Counted from the stretch's first letter, positions 40,707-49,418 are shown. The stretch is DNA of 64,000 bases from Stenotrophomonas tumulicola (GCF_014117215.1 NZ_JACGXS010000011.1:53227-117226); one strand, 5' to 3'. Program-made: numbers and translations. The notes: generated by a model not told the origin, from the letters alone.

Positions 40707-41852
40707 CTAGCGGACCTCGGAGATCTCCACCCCGTCCAGCCCTTGCGACAACGTGCGCGCGTCACCGCCCTGGCTCAGCTTGATGCGCAGGCGTACCTCA
40801 TTCTGCGAATCGGCATGGCGCAGCGCATCTTCATAGCTGATCTCTCCCGCCTGGTACAGCTCGAACAGGCTCTGGTCGAAGGTCTTCATGCCCAGCTGGG
40901 TGGATTCCTTCATGACCTCCTTGAGCTTGTGGATCTCGCCGTCGCGGATGTAGTCCTGCACCAGCGGCGTGCCCAGCATGATCTCCATCGCCACCTTGCG
41001 CGAACGTCCATCGGGCGAAGGAACCAGCTGCTGGGCAACCACGCCCTTGATGTTCAGCGACAGGTCCATCAGCAACTGGTTTCGGCGATCTTCCGGGAAG
41101 AAATTGATGATGCGGTCCATCGCCTGGTTGGCATTGTTGGCATGCAGCGTGCACAGCACCAGGTGTCCGGTTTCAGCGAACGCGATGGCGTGATCCATGC
41201 CCTCCCGGGTACGCACCTCGCCGATCATGATCACGTCCGGTGCCTGGCGCAGCGTGTTCTTCAACGCCGCTTCCCAGCTGTCGGTATCGATGCCGACCTC
41301 GCGCTGGGTGATGATGCAGCCCTCATGGCGATGCACGAACTCGATCGGGTCCTCGATGGTGATGATGTGCCCGGTGGAGTTCTGGTTGCGGTATCCGATC
41401 ATCGCGGCCAGCGAGGTCGACTTGCCGGTACCGGTGGCGCCGACGAACAGGATGATGCCGCGCTTGGTCATCGCCAGCGTCTTGATGATCGGCGGCAGCG
41501 ACAACTCATCCACGGTCGGGATACGCGTTTCAATCCGACGCAGCACCATGCCGACCTGGTTGCGCTGGTAGAAACAACTGACACGGAAGCGACCAACCCC
41601 GGCCAGGCCGATGGCGAAGTTGCATTCGTGGGTCTTCTCGAATTCCTCGCGCTGGGCCGGCGTCATCACGTTCAGCACCAGGTCGCGGCTCTGCTGCGGG
41701 GTCAGGGGCGTCTGCGTGGCCGGCGAGATCTTGCCGTTGACCTTTATCGACGGCGGCATGCCCGACGTGATGAACAGGTCGGAGGCGCGCTGTTGCGCCA
41801 TCATCTTGAGGAACGAAGTGAAATCGATCGAACTGGTGGCGGTACTGTTCAC
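40707..41852 (-). CDS. pilU: PilU, type IV pilus retraction ATPase accessory
   Basis: A 381-residue PilT-like hexameric ATPase. Walker A is GATGTGKST, with the Asp box IITIEDPIEFVH, Walker B APDVIMIGEVR and His box LVLCTLHANNANQAMDRI. PilU supports PilT-driven retraction in twitching motility but normally cannot replace it. The GTG at 41852, six bases after GGAG, gives the family start (SIDFTSFLKMMAQQRASDLF); the ATG at 41903 would add 17 unrelated residues. It follows pilT by 87 bp and is probably in the same unit. Confidence 0.93.
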   Translation of the reverse strand: MNSTATSSIDFTSFLKMMAQQRASDLFITSGMPPSIKVNGKISPATQTPLTPQQSRDLVLNVMTPAQREEFEKTHECNFAIGLAGVGRFRVSCFYQRNQVGMVLRRIETRIPTVDELSLPPIIKTLAMTKRGIILFVGATGTGKSTSLAAMIGYRNQNSTGHIITIEDPIEFVHRHEGCIITQREVGIDTDSWEAALKNTLRQAPDVIMIGEVRTREGMDHAIAFAETGHLVLCTLHANNANQAMDRIINFFPEDRRNQLLMDLSLNIKGVVAQQLVPSPDGRSRKVAMEIMLGTPLVQDYIRDGEIHKLKEVMKESTQLGMKTFDQSLFELYQAGEISYEDALRHADSQNEVRLRIKLSQGGDARTLSQGLDGVEISEVR

Positions 41853-41939
41853 GGCGGACTCCAGGGAACGGGACGATGGGCGCAACGCGGCGACGCGGGG
41901 CATGCGCCTGCTCGACGCATGCCCCGCCGTTACCTCGCC

Positions 41940-42977
41940 TTACTCGAACAGACGCTTGTCCTTGGCATATTCGCGGGCCTGGTTGCGGGTGATCAGGCTG
42001 CGCTTGACCAGGTCCTGCAGATGCTGGTCCAGGGTCATCATGCCCACCTGCTGGCCGGTCTGGATGGCCGAATACATCTGCGCCACCTTGTCCTCGCGGA
42101 TGAGGTTGCGGATGGCCGGGGTGCCGACCATGATCTCCCAGGCCGCCGTACGCCCGCCGCCGACCTTCTTCAGCAGCGCCTGCGAAATCACCGCGCGCAG
42201 CGACTCCGACAGCATCGAACGCACCATCGGCTTTTCGCCTGCGGGGAACACGTCGATGATGCGGTCGATGGTCTTGGCCGCCGAACTGGTATGCAGCGTG
42301 CCGAACACCAGGTGGCCGGTTTCGGCAGCGGTCAGCGCCAGCCGGATGGTTTCCAGGTCACGCAGTTCGCCGACCAGGATGATGTCGGGGTCTTCGCGCA
42401 GCGCAGAACGCAGGGCTTCGTTGAAACCGTGCGTATCACGGTGCACTTCGCGCTGGTTGATCAGGCACTTCTGCGAGGTATGCACGAACTCGATCGGGTC
42501 CTCGACGGTGAGGATGTGCCCGTACTCGTTCTTGTTGATGTAATCGATCATCGCCGCCAGCGTGGTCGACTTGCCCGAGCCGGTCGGACCGGTCACCAGG
42601 ATCAACCCCTGCGGCTGCTGGATCACCTCGCGGAACAGTGGCGGGCAAGCCAGGTCTTCCAGCGTCAGCACTTCGGACGGAATGGTACGGAACACCGCAC
42701 CGGCACCGCGGTTCTGGTTGAACGCGTTGACGCGGAAGCGCGCCAGCGATGGAATCTCGAACGAGAAGTCGACTTCGAGGAATTCCTCGTAATCGCGACG
42801 TTGCTTGTCCGACATGATGTCGTACACCAGCGCATGGACCTGTTTGTGGTCCAGCGCCGGGATGTTGATGCGACGGACATCGCCATCGACACGGATCATC
42901 GGCGGCAGGCCTGCGGACAGATGCAGGTCGGATGCTTTGTTCTTGACGGAAAACGCCAACAGCTCGGCGATATCCAT
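41940..42977 (-). CDS. pilT: PilT, type IV pilus retraction ATPase
   Basis: A 345-residue hexameric motor that depolymerises the pilus. N-terminal PAS-like domain (DIAELLAFSVKNKASDLHLS), Walker A GPTGSGKSTT with Lys136, Asp box ILTVEDPIEFVHTS, Walker B DPDIILVGELRD, His box FGTLHTSSAAKTID and the PilT-specific AIRNLIRE loop. It is divergent from yggS-proC, the arrangement also seen in Pseudomonas and Xanthomonas. With PilS/PilR at 1939-4998 it shows the organism has retractile type IV pili. Confidence 0.97.
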   Translation of the reverse strand: MDIAELLAFSVKNKASDLHLSAGLPPMIRVDGDVRRINIPALDHKQVHALVYDIMSDKQRRDYEEFLEVDFSFEIPSLARFRVNAFNQNRGAGAVFRTIPSEVLTLEDLACPPLFREVIQQPQGLILVTGPTGSGKSTTLAAMIDYINKNEYGHILTVEDPIEFVHTSQKCLINQREVHRDTHGFNEALRSALREDPDIILVGELRDLETIRLALTAAETGHLVFGTLHTSSAAKTIDRIIDVFPAGEKPMVRSMLSESLRAVISQALLKKVGGGRTAAWEIMVGTPAIRNLIREDKVAQMYSAIQTGQQVGMMTLDQHLQDLVKRSLITRNQAREYAKDKRLFE

Positions 42978-43064
42978 GAGCGGCTACTCCCCAATAACGG
43001 CTTGGACTGGAAGGATCTTTCCCCGGGCGGCAGTATAGCCTCCTGTCACACCGGAACGCGTTAC

Positions 43065-43742
43065 GTGCAAAGCCCCCTGCCCGACATGCTGAGCAACCTG
43101 CAGGACGCGGCCAAGGCCGCCGGACGGCCAGTCCCGTTGCTGCTGGCGGTGTCCAAGACCCAGCCAGCCGAGGCGATCGCCACCCTGGCCGCGCAGGGCC
43201 AGCATGCCTTTGGCGAAAATTACGTACAGGAAGCACTGGCCAAGATCGAGGCGCTGCGCGGCCTGGCGCTGGAGTGGCACCTGATCGGCCATCTGCAGTC
43301 GAACAAGGCCGAGCTGGCCGCCCGCCACTTCCACTGGGTCCAGAGCGTGGACCGCACCAAGCTGGTCCATGCCCTCGCCCACCAACGTCCGCGCGACCTG
43401 CCCCCCTTGAACGTGCTGATCCAGGTCAACATCGACGATGAAGGCAGCAAGCACGGTTGCCAGCCGCAGGACATCGATGCCCTGGCTGCAGCCATCAGCG
43501 CCGAGCCGACGCTGTGCCTGCGCGGCCTGATGGCCATTCCCGCACCGTGGCCGGACGCAGCCCGTCGACGTGCCGCCTTCATGCGCATGCATGCCCTGAA
43601 ACAGGCATTGGCCCGGCAGTATCCCCAGGCCGACACGCTGTCGATGGGGATGAGCAGCGACTACGCCGAGGCCATCGCCGAAGGCGCCACCATGGTCCGG
43701 ATCGGTACCGCGCTGTTCGGCGCGCGCGCCCGTCCGGCCTGA
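43065..43742 (+). CDS. YggS/PLPHP, pyridoxal-phosphate homeostasis protein
   Basis: A 225-residue fold-type III PLP protein without known catalysis that buffers PLP and affects amino-acid metabolism. The PLP lysine is Lys31 in LLAVSKTQPAEA; other signatures are FGENYVQEAL, WHLIGHLQSNKA, QVNIDDEGSKHG, and the phosphate-binding end LSMGMSSDYAEAIAEGATMVRIGTALFG. GTG 43065 gives the usual length; ATG 43086 would also work. It sits 17 bp before proC, a conserved pair across bacteria. Confidence 0.94.
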   Translation: MQSPLPDMLSNLQDAAKAAGRPVPLLLAVSKTQPAEAIATLAAQGQHAFGENYVQEALAKIEALRGLALEWHLIGHLQSNKAELAARHFHWVQSVDRTKLVHALAHQRPRDLPPLNVLIQVNIDDEGSKHGCQPQDIDALAAAISAEPTLCLRGLMAIPAPWPDAARRRAAFMRMHALKQALARQYPQADTLSMGMSSDYAEAIAEGATMVRIGTALFGARARPA

Positions 43743-43759
43743 TCACCAGGAGAACGCAC

Positions 43760-44581
43760 ATGAAAGAGACGTCCATCGCCTTCATCGGTGGCGGCAACAT
43801 GGCCCGCAGCCTGATCGCAGGGCTGGTACGCCGGGGAATGGCCGCAGACCGTATCCACGTCGCCGAGCCGGTACCGGAGCTGCGCCGGGCGCTGGCTGCC
43901 GACTTCGGCGTGGAAACGCATGCCGAAGCCAGCGAAGCGGCTGGCCAGGCCGGCACCTGGCTGCTGGCGGTGAAGCCACAGGCGCTGCGCGATGTCTGCC
44001 GGTCGCTGCAGGCGCTGGCGCAGTCGAAGCAGCCCTTGCTGGTTTCCATCGCCGCGGGCATCACCAGCAGGCAGCTGGCCGGCTGGTTGGGCGGCGACCT
44101 GCCGGTGGTGCGCGCCATGCCCAATACTCCGGCGCTGCTCGGCGCCGGTGTCACCGGCCTGTTCGCCACCGCCCAGGTGTCAGCCGACCAGCGAGAACAG
44201 GCTGACACGGTACTGGCCAGCGCAGGCCGCACGGTGTGGGTGGACGACGAAGCGTTGATGGATTCGGTCACTGCGGTATCCGGCAGCGGTCCGGCCTATG
44301 TGTTCCTGCTGGCCGAAGCCATGGAAGCGGCAGGCATCGCCCAGGGCCTGCCAGCCGATGCTGCCCGCCTGCTGGTGCAGCAGACATTGCTGGGGGCCTC
44401 GCGCATGCTGGATGAAAGCGATGAAGCGCCGGCCGAACTACGCCGCCGCGTGACGTCGCCAGGCGGCACCACCCAGGCGGCGATCGAGGCCTTCCAGGCC
44501 GGTGGTTTCGAAACACTGGTGGAATGCGCGCTGAAAGCCGCGCAACAGCGTGGGCAGGAACTGTCAGCGGCCAACGACTGA
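43760..44581 (+). CDS. proC: Pyrroline-5-carboxylate reductase
   Basis: A 273-residue enzyme that catalyses the last step of proline synthesis with NAD(P)H. Rossmann motif IAFIGGGNMARSLIAGLV at the N-terminus and the family signature near the end (ELRRRVTSPGGTTQAAIEAF). The ATG at 43760 has AGGAGA eight bases upstream; the longer frame overlaps yggS. It is expressed with yggS and is convergent with the racemase gene 5 bp away. Confidence 0.96.
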   Translation: MKETSIAFIGGGNMARSLIAGLVRRGMAADRIHVAEPVPELRRALAADFGVETHAEASEAAGQAGTWLLAVKPQALRDVCRSLQALAQSKQPLLVSIAAGITSRQLAGWLGGDLPVVRAMPNTPALLGAGVTGLFATAQVSADQREQADTVLASAGRTVWVDDEALMDSVTAVSGSGPAYVFLLAEAMEAAGIAQGLPADAARLLVQQTLLGASRMLDESDEAPAELRRRVTSPGGTTQAAIEAFQAGGFETLVECALKAAQQRGQELSAAND

Positions 44582-44586
44582 GTGGA

Positions 44587-45315
44587 TCAGGTCCCTTTTC
44601 CAGCGGAAAGGGGATCCTGCCCAAGCAGGTGATCGACCGCAGCCTGTGCATGCAACGCGGTGGTGTCGAACAGTGGCACGCTGGCATCGTCGGCACCCAC
44701 CAGCAGCATGATCTCCGTGCAGCCCAGGATGATGCCCTGCGCACCGCGCTCCACCAACCGCTGCATCACCCCGCGGTAGGCCTGGCGCGACTCTGGCAGC
44801 ACCCGGCCCTGCACCAGTTCCTCGTAGATGATCCGATGCACCAGGGCACGGTCTGCTGCATCCGGGACCAGCACGTCCAGCCCATGCCGCTGCGCCAGCC
44901 TGCCTTTGTAGAAGTCGTGCTCCATGGTGAACGCCGTGCCAAGCAGTCCGATGCGCTGTATGCCGGCCGCCTTCGCCGCCATGCCGGTGGGATCGGCGAT
45001 ATGCAGCAGCGGAACGTGGATGGCGGCCTGCACCGTGTCCGCCATGCGATGCATGGTGTTGGTGCAGATGACCAGCGCGCTGGCGCCCGCCGCCTGCAGC
45101 CTCCGTGCCACATCGACCATCAGGCGCGTCGCTGCGTCCCAATCGCCAGCATGCTGCAACGCCTCGACCTCCGAGAAATCAAACGACCACAGCAGCACCC
45201 GTGCCGAATGGGTACCTCCCAACGCATCGCGCACCTGTTCGTTGATCATCCGGTAGTACTGCGCCGAACTTTCCCAGCTCATGCCACCGATGAGACCCAC
45301 GATCCTCTGCTCCAC
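44587..45315 (-). CDS. Aspartate/glutamate racemase family protein
   Basis: A 242-residue two-domain racemase. The paired catalytic cysteines are in LVICTNTMHRM and IILGCTEIMLLV, and the start RIVGLIGGMSWESSAQYYRMINE is that of the YgeA/aspartate racemase group. It would interconvert L- and D-amino acids (aspartate, glutamate or a broader range) without cofactor. GTG 45315 is chosen because the family begins close to it; the frame also allows GTG 45357. It ends 5 bp from proC on the other strand. Confidence 0.87.
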   Translation of the reverse strand: MEQRIVGLIGGMSWESSAQYYRMINEQVRDALGGTHSARVLLWSFDFSEVEALQHAGDWDAATRLMVDVARRLQAAGASALVICTNTMHRMADTVQAAIHVPLLHIADPTGMAAKAAGIQRIGLLGTAFTMEHDFYKGRLAQRHGLDVLVPDAADRALVHRIIYEELVQGRVLPESRQAYRGVMQRLVERGAQGIILGCTEIMLLVGADDASVPLFDTTALHAQAAVDHLLGQDPLSAGKGT

Positions 45316-45418
45316 CGCCGTTCCCGCTGATAGCCGATGGACACAGCGTAGCGCCACCGGGCATGGCGCGGCCAGATCCGGGCAAGTCCGGCTGCAGGCC
45401 GCCCGCTAGAATGCAACG

Positions 45419-46234
45419 ATGAAAATGAACTCCCTGATCCCGGCCGCTGCCCTGGCCCTGGCGCTTACCCTCGTTTCCACCAATGCCCTGGCCTGGGGCG
45501 CACAGGGCCACCGCCTGGTAGGGCGCATCGCCGAGTCCCGCCTCACCCCGGCAGCGCGTGCCGAAGTCGATGAACTGCTGGCAGGCGAAGCCGACCCGAC
45601 CCTGCCCGGCGTCGCAGCATGGGCCGACCAACTGCGCGCGCATGACCGCGACCTCGGTCGCCGCTCGGCCCGTTGGCATTACGTCAACATCGCCGAGGAC
45701 GATTGCCGCTACCTGGCACCCAGGCACTGCCCCGATGGCAACTGCGTCGTCGAGGCGCTGAAGGCACAGACCCTGATCCTGTCCGACAGCAAGCGCAGCA
45801 ATGCAGAGCGCGCGCAGGCGCTGAAGTTCGTCGTCCATCTTGTCGGCGACATCCACCAGCCCATGCATGCCGGTTACGGGCACGACAAGGGCGGCAATGA
45901 TTTCCAGCTGCAGTTCAACGACCGCGGCAGCAACCTGCACTCCCTGTGGGACAGCGGCCTGCTCAATACCCGCAAGCTGGATGACGATGGCTACGTGGCG
46001 GTGTTGCAGGCCCTGCCCAAGCCCAGCCTGCCACGCCGCGTGGACCTGCGCCATGACGCGGCGGCATGGGCCGAGGCCAGCTGCCGCATCGCCGTTGAAC
46101 AAGGTGTTTACCCCGCTTCACGTAAGCTCGGCGACGAGTACACCGCCCGTTATCGCCCCGTGGCCGAAGGCGAACTGCGCATCGCCGGTGAGCGCCTGGC
46201 ACAGGTCCTGAACAGCGCGCTCGGCCACCGCTGA
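45419..46234 (+). CDS. Secreted S1/P1-family nuclease
   Basis: A 271-residue zinc nuclease with a signal peptide (ending NALA) after which the mature chain starts with the family's metal-binding Trp: WGAQGHRLVGRIAE. Other zinc ligands are visible in GVAAWADQLR, WHYVNI, VVHLVGDIHQPMHAG, GNDFQLQF and NLHSLWDSGLL. These enzymes digest single-stranded DNA and RNA, probably for phosphate and nucleotide scavenging outside the cell. The MBL hydrolase gene starts 11 bp downstream. Confidence 0.92.
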   Translation: MKMNSLIPAAALALALTLVSTNALAWGAQGHRLVGRIAESRLTPAARAEVDELLAGEADPTLPGVAAWADQLRAHDRDLGRRSARWHYVNIAEDDCRYLAPRHCPDGNCVVEALKAQTLILSDSKRSNAERAQALKFVVHLVGDIHQPMHAGYGHDKGGNDFQLQFNDRGSNLHSLWDSGLLNTRKLDDDGYVAVLQALPKPSLPRRVDLRHDAAAWAEASCRIAVEQGVYPASRKLGDEYTARYRPVAEGELRIAGERLAQVLNSALGHR

Positions 46235-46245
46235 GGAGCCCTGCC

Positions 46246-47046
46246 ATGCCCATCCAGGTCAAGTCGTTCTTTCACCCCGACAGCAGCACGTTCAGCTACG
46301 TGGTGCACGACCCTGCCAGCGGCCAGGCCGCGCTGATCGACGCCGTGCTGGACTACGACCCGGATACCGACGCGACCAGCGAAACGCCACTGCGTCCGCT
46401 GCTGGAACATGTGCAGGCCAACGGACTGGAGGTGCAGTGGCTGCTGGAGACCCATGCCCACGCCGACCACGTGTCGGCGGGGCGTCGGTTGAAACGACAG
46501 TTCCCCCGCGCCCGGCTGGGAATCGGTGATGGCATCGGCGCGGTCCAGGCCACCTTCGCGCCGCGCTACGCACTGGACCTGCCGCTGGCACGGAACCCGT
46601 TCGACCACCTGTTCGCCGACGGCGAGGCCTTTGCGTTGGGGGAACTGCGGGGCCGGGTCATCGCCGTTCCCGGCCACACCAGCGACAGCATCGCCTACCT
46701 GATCGACGATGCATTGTTCCCGGGCGATTCGTTGTTCATGCCCGACGGCGGCACCGCCCGCTGCGATTTTCCCGGTGGCGATGCAGCGCTGCTGTACCGT
46801 TCCATCCAGCGCCTGCTAGCGTTGCCGGAGGACACCCGCGTATTCGTCTGCCACGACTACGGCCCGGGCGGTCGCGACATCGCCAACGAAACCACCATCG
46901 GCGCACAGCGTGCGCACAACATCCATGTGCACGATGGGGTAGACGAAGCCGCGTTCGTCGCCATGCGCCAGGCACGCGATGCCACCCTGCCCGAACCAAA
47001 GCTGATGCAGGCCGCCGTGAAAGCAAACATCCAGGGCGGCGCCTGA
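46246..47046 (+). CDS. MBL-fold hydrolase, ETHE1/persulfide-dioxygenase-like
   Basis: A 266-residue metallo-beta-lactamase-fold protein. Metal ligands: THAHADHVSAG (HxHxDH), the His in VIAVPGHTSDS and the Asp in LFPGDSLFMPDGGTARCDFPGG. The pattern THAHADH plus GTARCDF and the C-terminal ANETTIGAQRAHN is that of the ETHE1/Blh subgroup, which oxidises glutathione persulfide or detoxifies sulfide. There is no rhodanese or sulfide-quinone reductase gene beside it, so the assignment is by family only. It follows the nuclease gene by 11 bp. Confidence 0.85.
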   Translation: MPIQVKSFFHPDSSTFSYVVHDPASGQAALIDAVLDYDPDTDATSETPLRPLLEHVQANGLEVQWLLETHAHADHVSAGRRLKRQFPRARLGIGDGIGAVQATFAPRYALDLPLARNPFDHLFADGEAFALGELRGRVIAVPGHTSDSIAYLIDDALFPGDSLFMPDGGTARCDFPGGDAALLYRSIQRLLALPEDTRVFVCHDYGPGGRDIANETTIGAQRAHNIHVHDGVDEAAFVAMRQARDATLPEPKLMQAAVKANIQGGA

Positions 47047-47050
47047 AAAG

Positions 47051-47122
47051 AGGGGACGGAGGGGATCAAGTCGTCTTTGGCTATCATTGCGGCCAAAGAC
47101 GACTTGATCCCCTCCGTCCCCT
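47051..47122. repeat. 31-bp perfect palindrome (repeat family G, copy 2)
   Basis: Arms 47051-47081 and 47092-47122 are exactly complementary over 31 bp around a 10-base loop, with A-runs before and T-runs after, so it can end transcription from both sides of this convergent gap. The outer arm (GGGGACGGAGGGGATCAAG) is the same as at 36066-36139 apart from one C/T change; the inner stem and loop differ. Confidence 0.88.
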
Positions 47123-47124
47123 TT

Positions 47125-47688
47125 TCATTCTTTCTTTCGGACGTACTGGCGGCCCTGCACGATCTCGAAGGTGAAGGCGTACAACAGGCTGACCGGCACC
47201 GGTTCCACGTGTTCGGCACCGTTGCAGTCACCCGGGTCTGCAACGGGCACGCCTGCGGCGAAATGGCATACGGCGGCCGGTGTGAACTCCCATTTCGCCA
47301 CGGCTTCCTGCGCGGCCTGCAGCAGCATGGTGTTCTCAGCGGCAAGTCCGGCCTTGCATTCGTCACGATTGGACAAGGGCAGGCTGCGTTCGACTGCGCC
47401 GGTGGCGTCGACCACCACCTGCAGGCAGACCATGGTCGGCGCAAGATTGCGACGCGGATCGCGCGCGCCCACCACCGGCGGTGGCGCGGTATGCAACTGC
47501 GGCATCCGATAGCCCTCGCTGGGACGCAGCTGGTAGGGCTCGATGGCGCCGGCACCCGCACCGGAACCTACCTGCAACTGCCGGTGCTCGACCTGCTCGT
47601 CCCGCGTATCGATCGCCGTCAAGCGGTCATGCCCAGCGCACCCAGCCAGGAACGCCACCATCAACGGCAGCGCTGCCGCACGCTTCAA
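47125..47688 (-). CDS. Lipoprotein with TonB-C-like domain
   Basis: A 187-residue predicted lipoprotein: MKRAAALPLMVAFLAGCAGHD has a lipobox with Cys17. The rest (PTMVCLQVVVDATGAVERS, ending with a hydrophobic-aromatic strand pattern) resembles the TonB C-terminal fold found in many Xanthomonadaceae envelope proteins, with four more cysteines that could form disulfides. Function unknown. Its ATG overlaps the stop of the M56 gene, so BlaI-M56-lipoprotein form one unit. The stop lies 3 bp from the palindrome at 47051-47122. Confidence 0.7.
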   Translation of the reverse strand: MKRAAALPLMVAFLAGCAGHDRLTAIDTRDEQVEHRQLQVGSGAGAGAIEPYQLRPSEGYRMPQLHTAPPPVVGARDPRRNLAPTMVCLQVVVDATGAVERSLPLSNRDECKAGLAAENTMLLQAAQEAVAKWEFTPAAVCHFAAGVPVADPGDCNGAEHVEPVPVSLLYAFTFEIVQGRQYVRKKE

Positions 47689-48923
47689 GGGGCCGGCTCC
47701 GTCTCATCCATCGCGAAGGTGATCGGAATGCGCAGCGCAGACGCTACCGGTCTGCCGTCCTTGATGGCAGCCTGGTAGGTCCACTGCCTGGCCGCGGCGA
47801 TGGAGACGTCGTCGAAGACGCCCGGGTTGCTGGCCTTCAGTACACGCACATCGCCCACCTGCCCATCTGCGCCTATGTCCACGCGCAGTACCACCTCACC
47901 GGTCTGGCTCTGTTCGAACGCCGCCTTCGGGTAGTGCGGTGGCGGCATCTTCAACGCCTGCGCCTGCCGGTCGCCGGCAACAGGGGACGCATCGGCGGAC
48001 GCCGGCAGGGGAGCGACATCGATGCCGGAGGGCAACGCCTGCCCCGTCTGGCTGGCCCATGCAACGCCTCCTACCGCCACGCACAGTCCGGCCACCAGCA
48101 CCTGGCCGGACAACCAGGGCAACCGCTTCCGCTTCGACTGACCCAACATCATGATGCGCTCCTTCAACAAGGGCTGGCAGCGCCAATGGCAGGCCATCGG
48201 TGCCGCCGGATGGACCAGCTGCGCCTTCAACAGGGCAGTGGCATAAAGACCGCGCAGCGCCGGTCGGATACCCACCGTGCGCGCGTCACAGGCCAGTTCC
48301 TGGTCGCGCAGGAAGCAACGGGCCGCCCACGCCAGCAACGGGTGGAACCAGAACACGCAACGCAGCAGCAACAGCCCACCATTGGCAAGATGGTCACCAT
48401 GACGGCGATGGTTGCGCTCGTGCTGCAGCACCAGTTCCCGCTCGGCGGCGTCGAACTGTGCATCGAACCGTGGTCCGACCACGATGCGTGGCCGCAGCAG
48501 GCCCACCAGCGCAGGCAGGCCCGGGTCGCCACTGGCCTGCCAACTGCCATCCTCGCGCGCTCGCAGCGTCCCCATGCCGCGTTCGAACCGGCGCTGGGCA
48601 CGCCAACTGCGCACCGCCGTGGTGGCCATACCCAGCCCCCATAGCCCGGCCAACGCCATGGGCCAGCCCGATGGCACCATCGTACCGGCGGCCGACAGGC
48701 CGGGAACCGCGATGTGGCCGAGGACAGGCAATGCGTCACCCATCGGCAACGTTGGCACAGGCAGGCACAGCGCCAGCAGCACCAGCGGCAGCAACCACCA
48801 GCTGCGATAGACCAGTCCCGCGCCGCCCAATGCCAGCAGCAACGGCCGTATCGCTGCCAACAGCACCACGCCGATGCCCAGCCAGATGCTCGCCACCAGC
48901 AGTAACTGGAGCAGCCCGCTCAC
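47685..48923 (-). CDS. BlaR1/M56-family membrane metallopeptidase with TonB-C domain
   Basis: A 412-residue membrane protein with three N-terminal helices, a cytoplasmic zinc-protease domain (His168-Glu-Arg-Asn-His172 in LVLQHERNHRRHGDH, third ligand in LRDQELACDA), a fourth helix (SGQVLVAGLCVAVGGVAWAS) and a periplasmic TonB-C domain (HYPKAAFEQSQTGEVVLRVD, ARQWTYQAA). It lacks the penicillin-binding sensor of true BlaR1. By analogy it would cleave the BlaI-type repressor encoded just upstream after an envelope signal. Start and stop overlap both neighbours by 4 bp. Confidence 0.88.
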   Translation of the reverse strand: MSGLLQLLLVASIWLGIGVVLLAAIRPLLLALGGAGLVYRSWWLLPLVLLALCLPVPTLPMGDALPVLGHIAVPGLSAAGTMVPSGWPMALAGLWGLGMATTAVRSWRAQRRFERGMGTLRAREDGSWQASGDPGLPALVGLLRPRIVVGPRFDAQFDAAERELVLQHERNHRRHGDHLANGGLLLLRCVFWFHPLLAWAARCFLRDQELACDARTVGIRPALRGLYATALLKAQLVHPAAPMACHWRCQPLLKERIMMLGQSKRKRLPWLSGQVLVAGLCVAVGGVAWASQTGQALPSGIDVAPLPASADASPVAGDRQAQALKMPPPHYPKAAFEQSQTGEVVLRVDIGADGQVGDVRVLKASNPGVFDDVSIAAARQWTYQAAIKDGRPVASALRIPITFAMDETEPAP

Positions 48924-49297
48924 GGTCCTTCTCCCGGCTCGGCCAAGGCCTGGATCAATGCTTTCAACTCGGCGATGTCCTGCGCACTCAACTGGCCGTG
49001 TTGGCTGAAGTGCGCTACCAGCGGTGCGACCCGCCCCTCGAACACACGGCCAAGGAAGTCCTGGCTTTGCTCAGCCACCCAGGCCTGACGCTGCAGCAGC
49101 GGGTGGTACAGATAGCGTCGACCATCGCGCTCGGCACTTATCGCACCTTTGGTCAGCAACCGGTTGAGCAGCGTCTTGATGGTCGCCTCCGCCCAGTTGC
49201 GGCCCGCCAGTGCGGCCACTACCTCTTCCGCGCTGCGGGGTGCCTGACCCCACAGCACGTCCATCACCACCGCTTCGGCTTCACTGATCTGGATCAT
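48920..49297 (-). CDS. BlaI/MecI/CopY-type transcriptional repressor
   Basis: A 125-residue winged-helix repressor: ISEAEAVVMDVLWGQAPRSA at the start, recognition helix in ATIKTLLNRLLTKGAIS, wing GRRYLYHPLL, then the dimerisation and cleavage region. Family members bind a dyad in their own promoter and are inactivated by proteolysis by a BlaR1-like partner, here the adjacent M56 protein. There is no beta-lactamase gene in the window, so the regulon is unknown. A dyad-rich region lies directly upstream (49301-49341). Confidence 0.92.
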   Translation of the reverse strand: MIQISEAEAVVMDVLWGQAPRSAEEVVAALAGRNWAEATIKTLLNRLLTKGAISAERDGRRYLYHPLLQRQAWVAEQSQDFLGRVFEGRVAPLVAHFSQHGQLSAQDIAELKALIQALAEPGEGP

Positions 49298-49300
49298 CGT

Positions 49301-49341
49301 TTACATCCGTAATCGAGTGATTGCGATTACGCTCGTAATCG
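49301..49341. promoter_or_regulatory. Candidate BlaI-type operator with two dyads
   Basis: Immediately upstream of the repressor start, TTAC-ATCC-GTAA (49301-49312) and CGATTAC-GCTC-GTAATCG (49324-49341) are inverted repeats sharing the GTAA(TC) half-site, with centres 26 bp apart. Half-sites ending in TTAC/GTAA with a short spacer fit the BlaI/CopY class. The site could control both the repressor operon and the divergent flavin-reductase gene. Confidence 0.55.
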
Positions 49342-49358
49342 AGACCGATGTCAAGTCC

Positions 49359-49400
49359 TCGACCTGCGTTTCATCCGTCTTCGCCCAGCATGCAGGTCGA
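49359..49400. repeat. 9-bp inverted repeat in the flavin-reductase leader
   Basis: TCGACCTGC at 49359-49367 and GCAGGTCGA at 49392-49400 are exact inverted repeats 24 bp apart, ending 18 bp before the flavin-reductase start. It could be an operator or an mRNA hairpin; nothing else supports a role. Confidence 0.3.
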
Positions 49401-49418
49401 TGCCATGCAGGAGCTCCC

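Noticed and set aside
40701..43064. Open frame of about 790 codons on the plus strand antisense to pilU and pilT
   Set aside because: It is an in-frame upstream extension of yggS, open only because GC-rich codon use in the opposite strand avoids stops. Its translation is low in family signal, while pilT and pilU are unmistakable.
47685..49341. Beta-lactam resistance sensor (BlaR1) operon
   Set aside because: The M56 protein has no penicillin-binding domain and no beta-lactamase gene is nearby, so only the repressor/protease relationship is kept.
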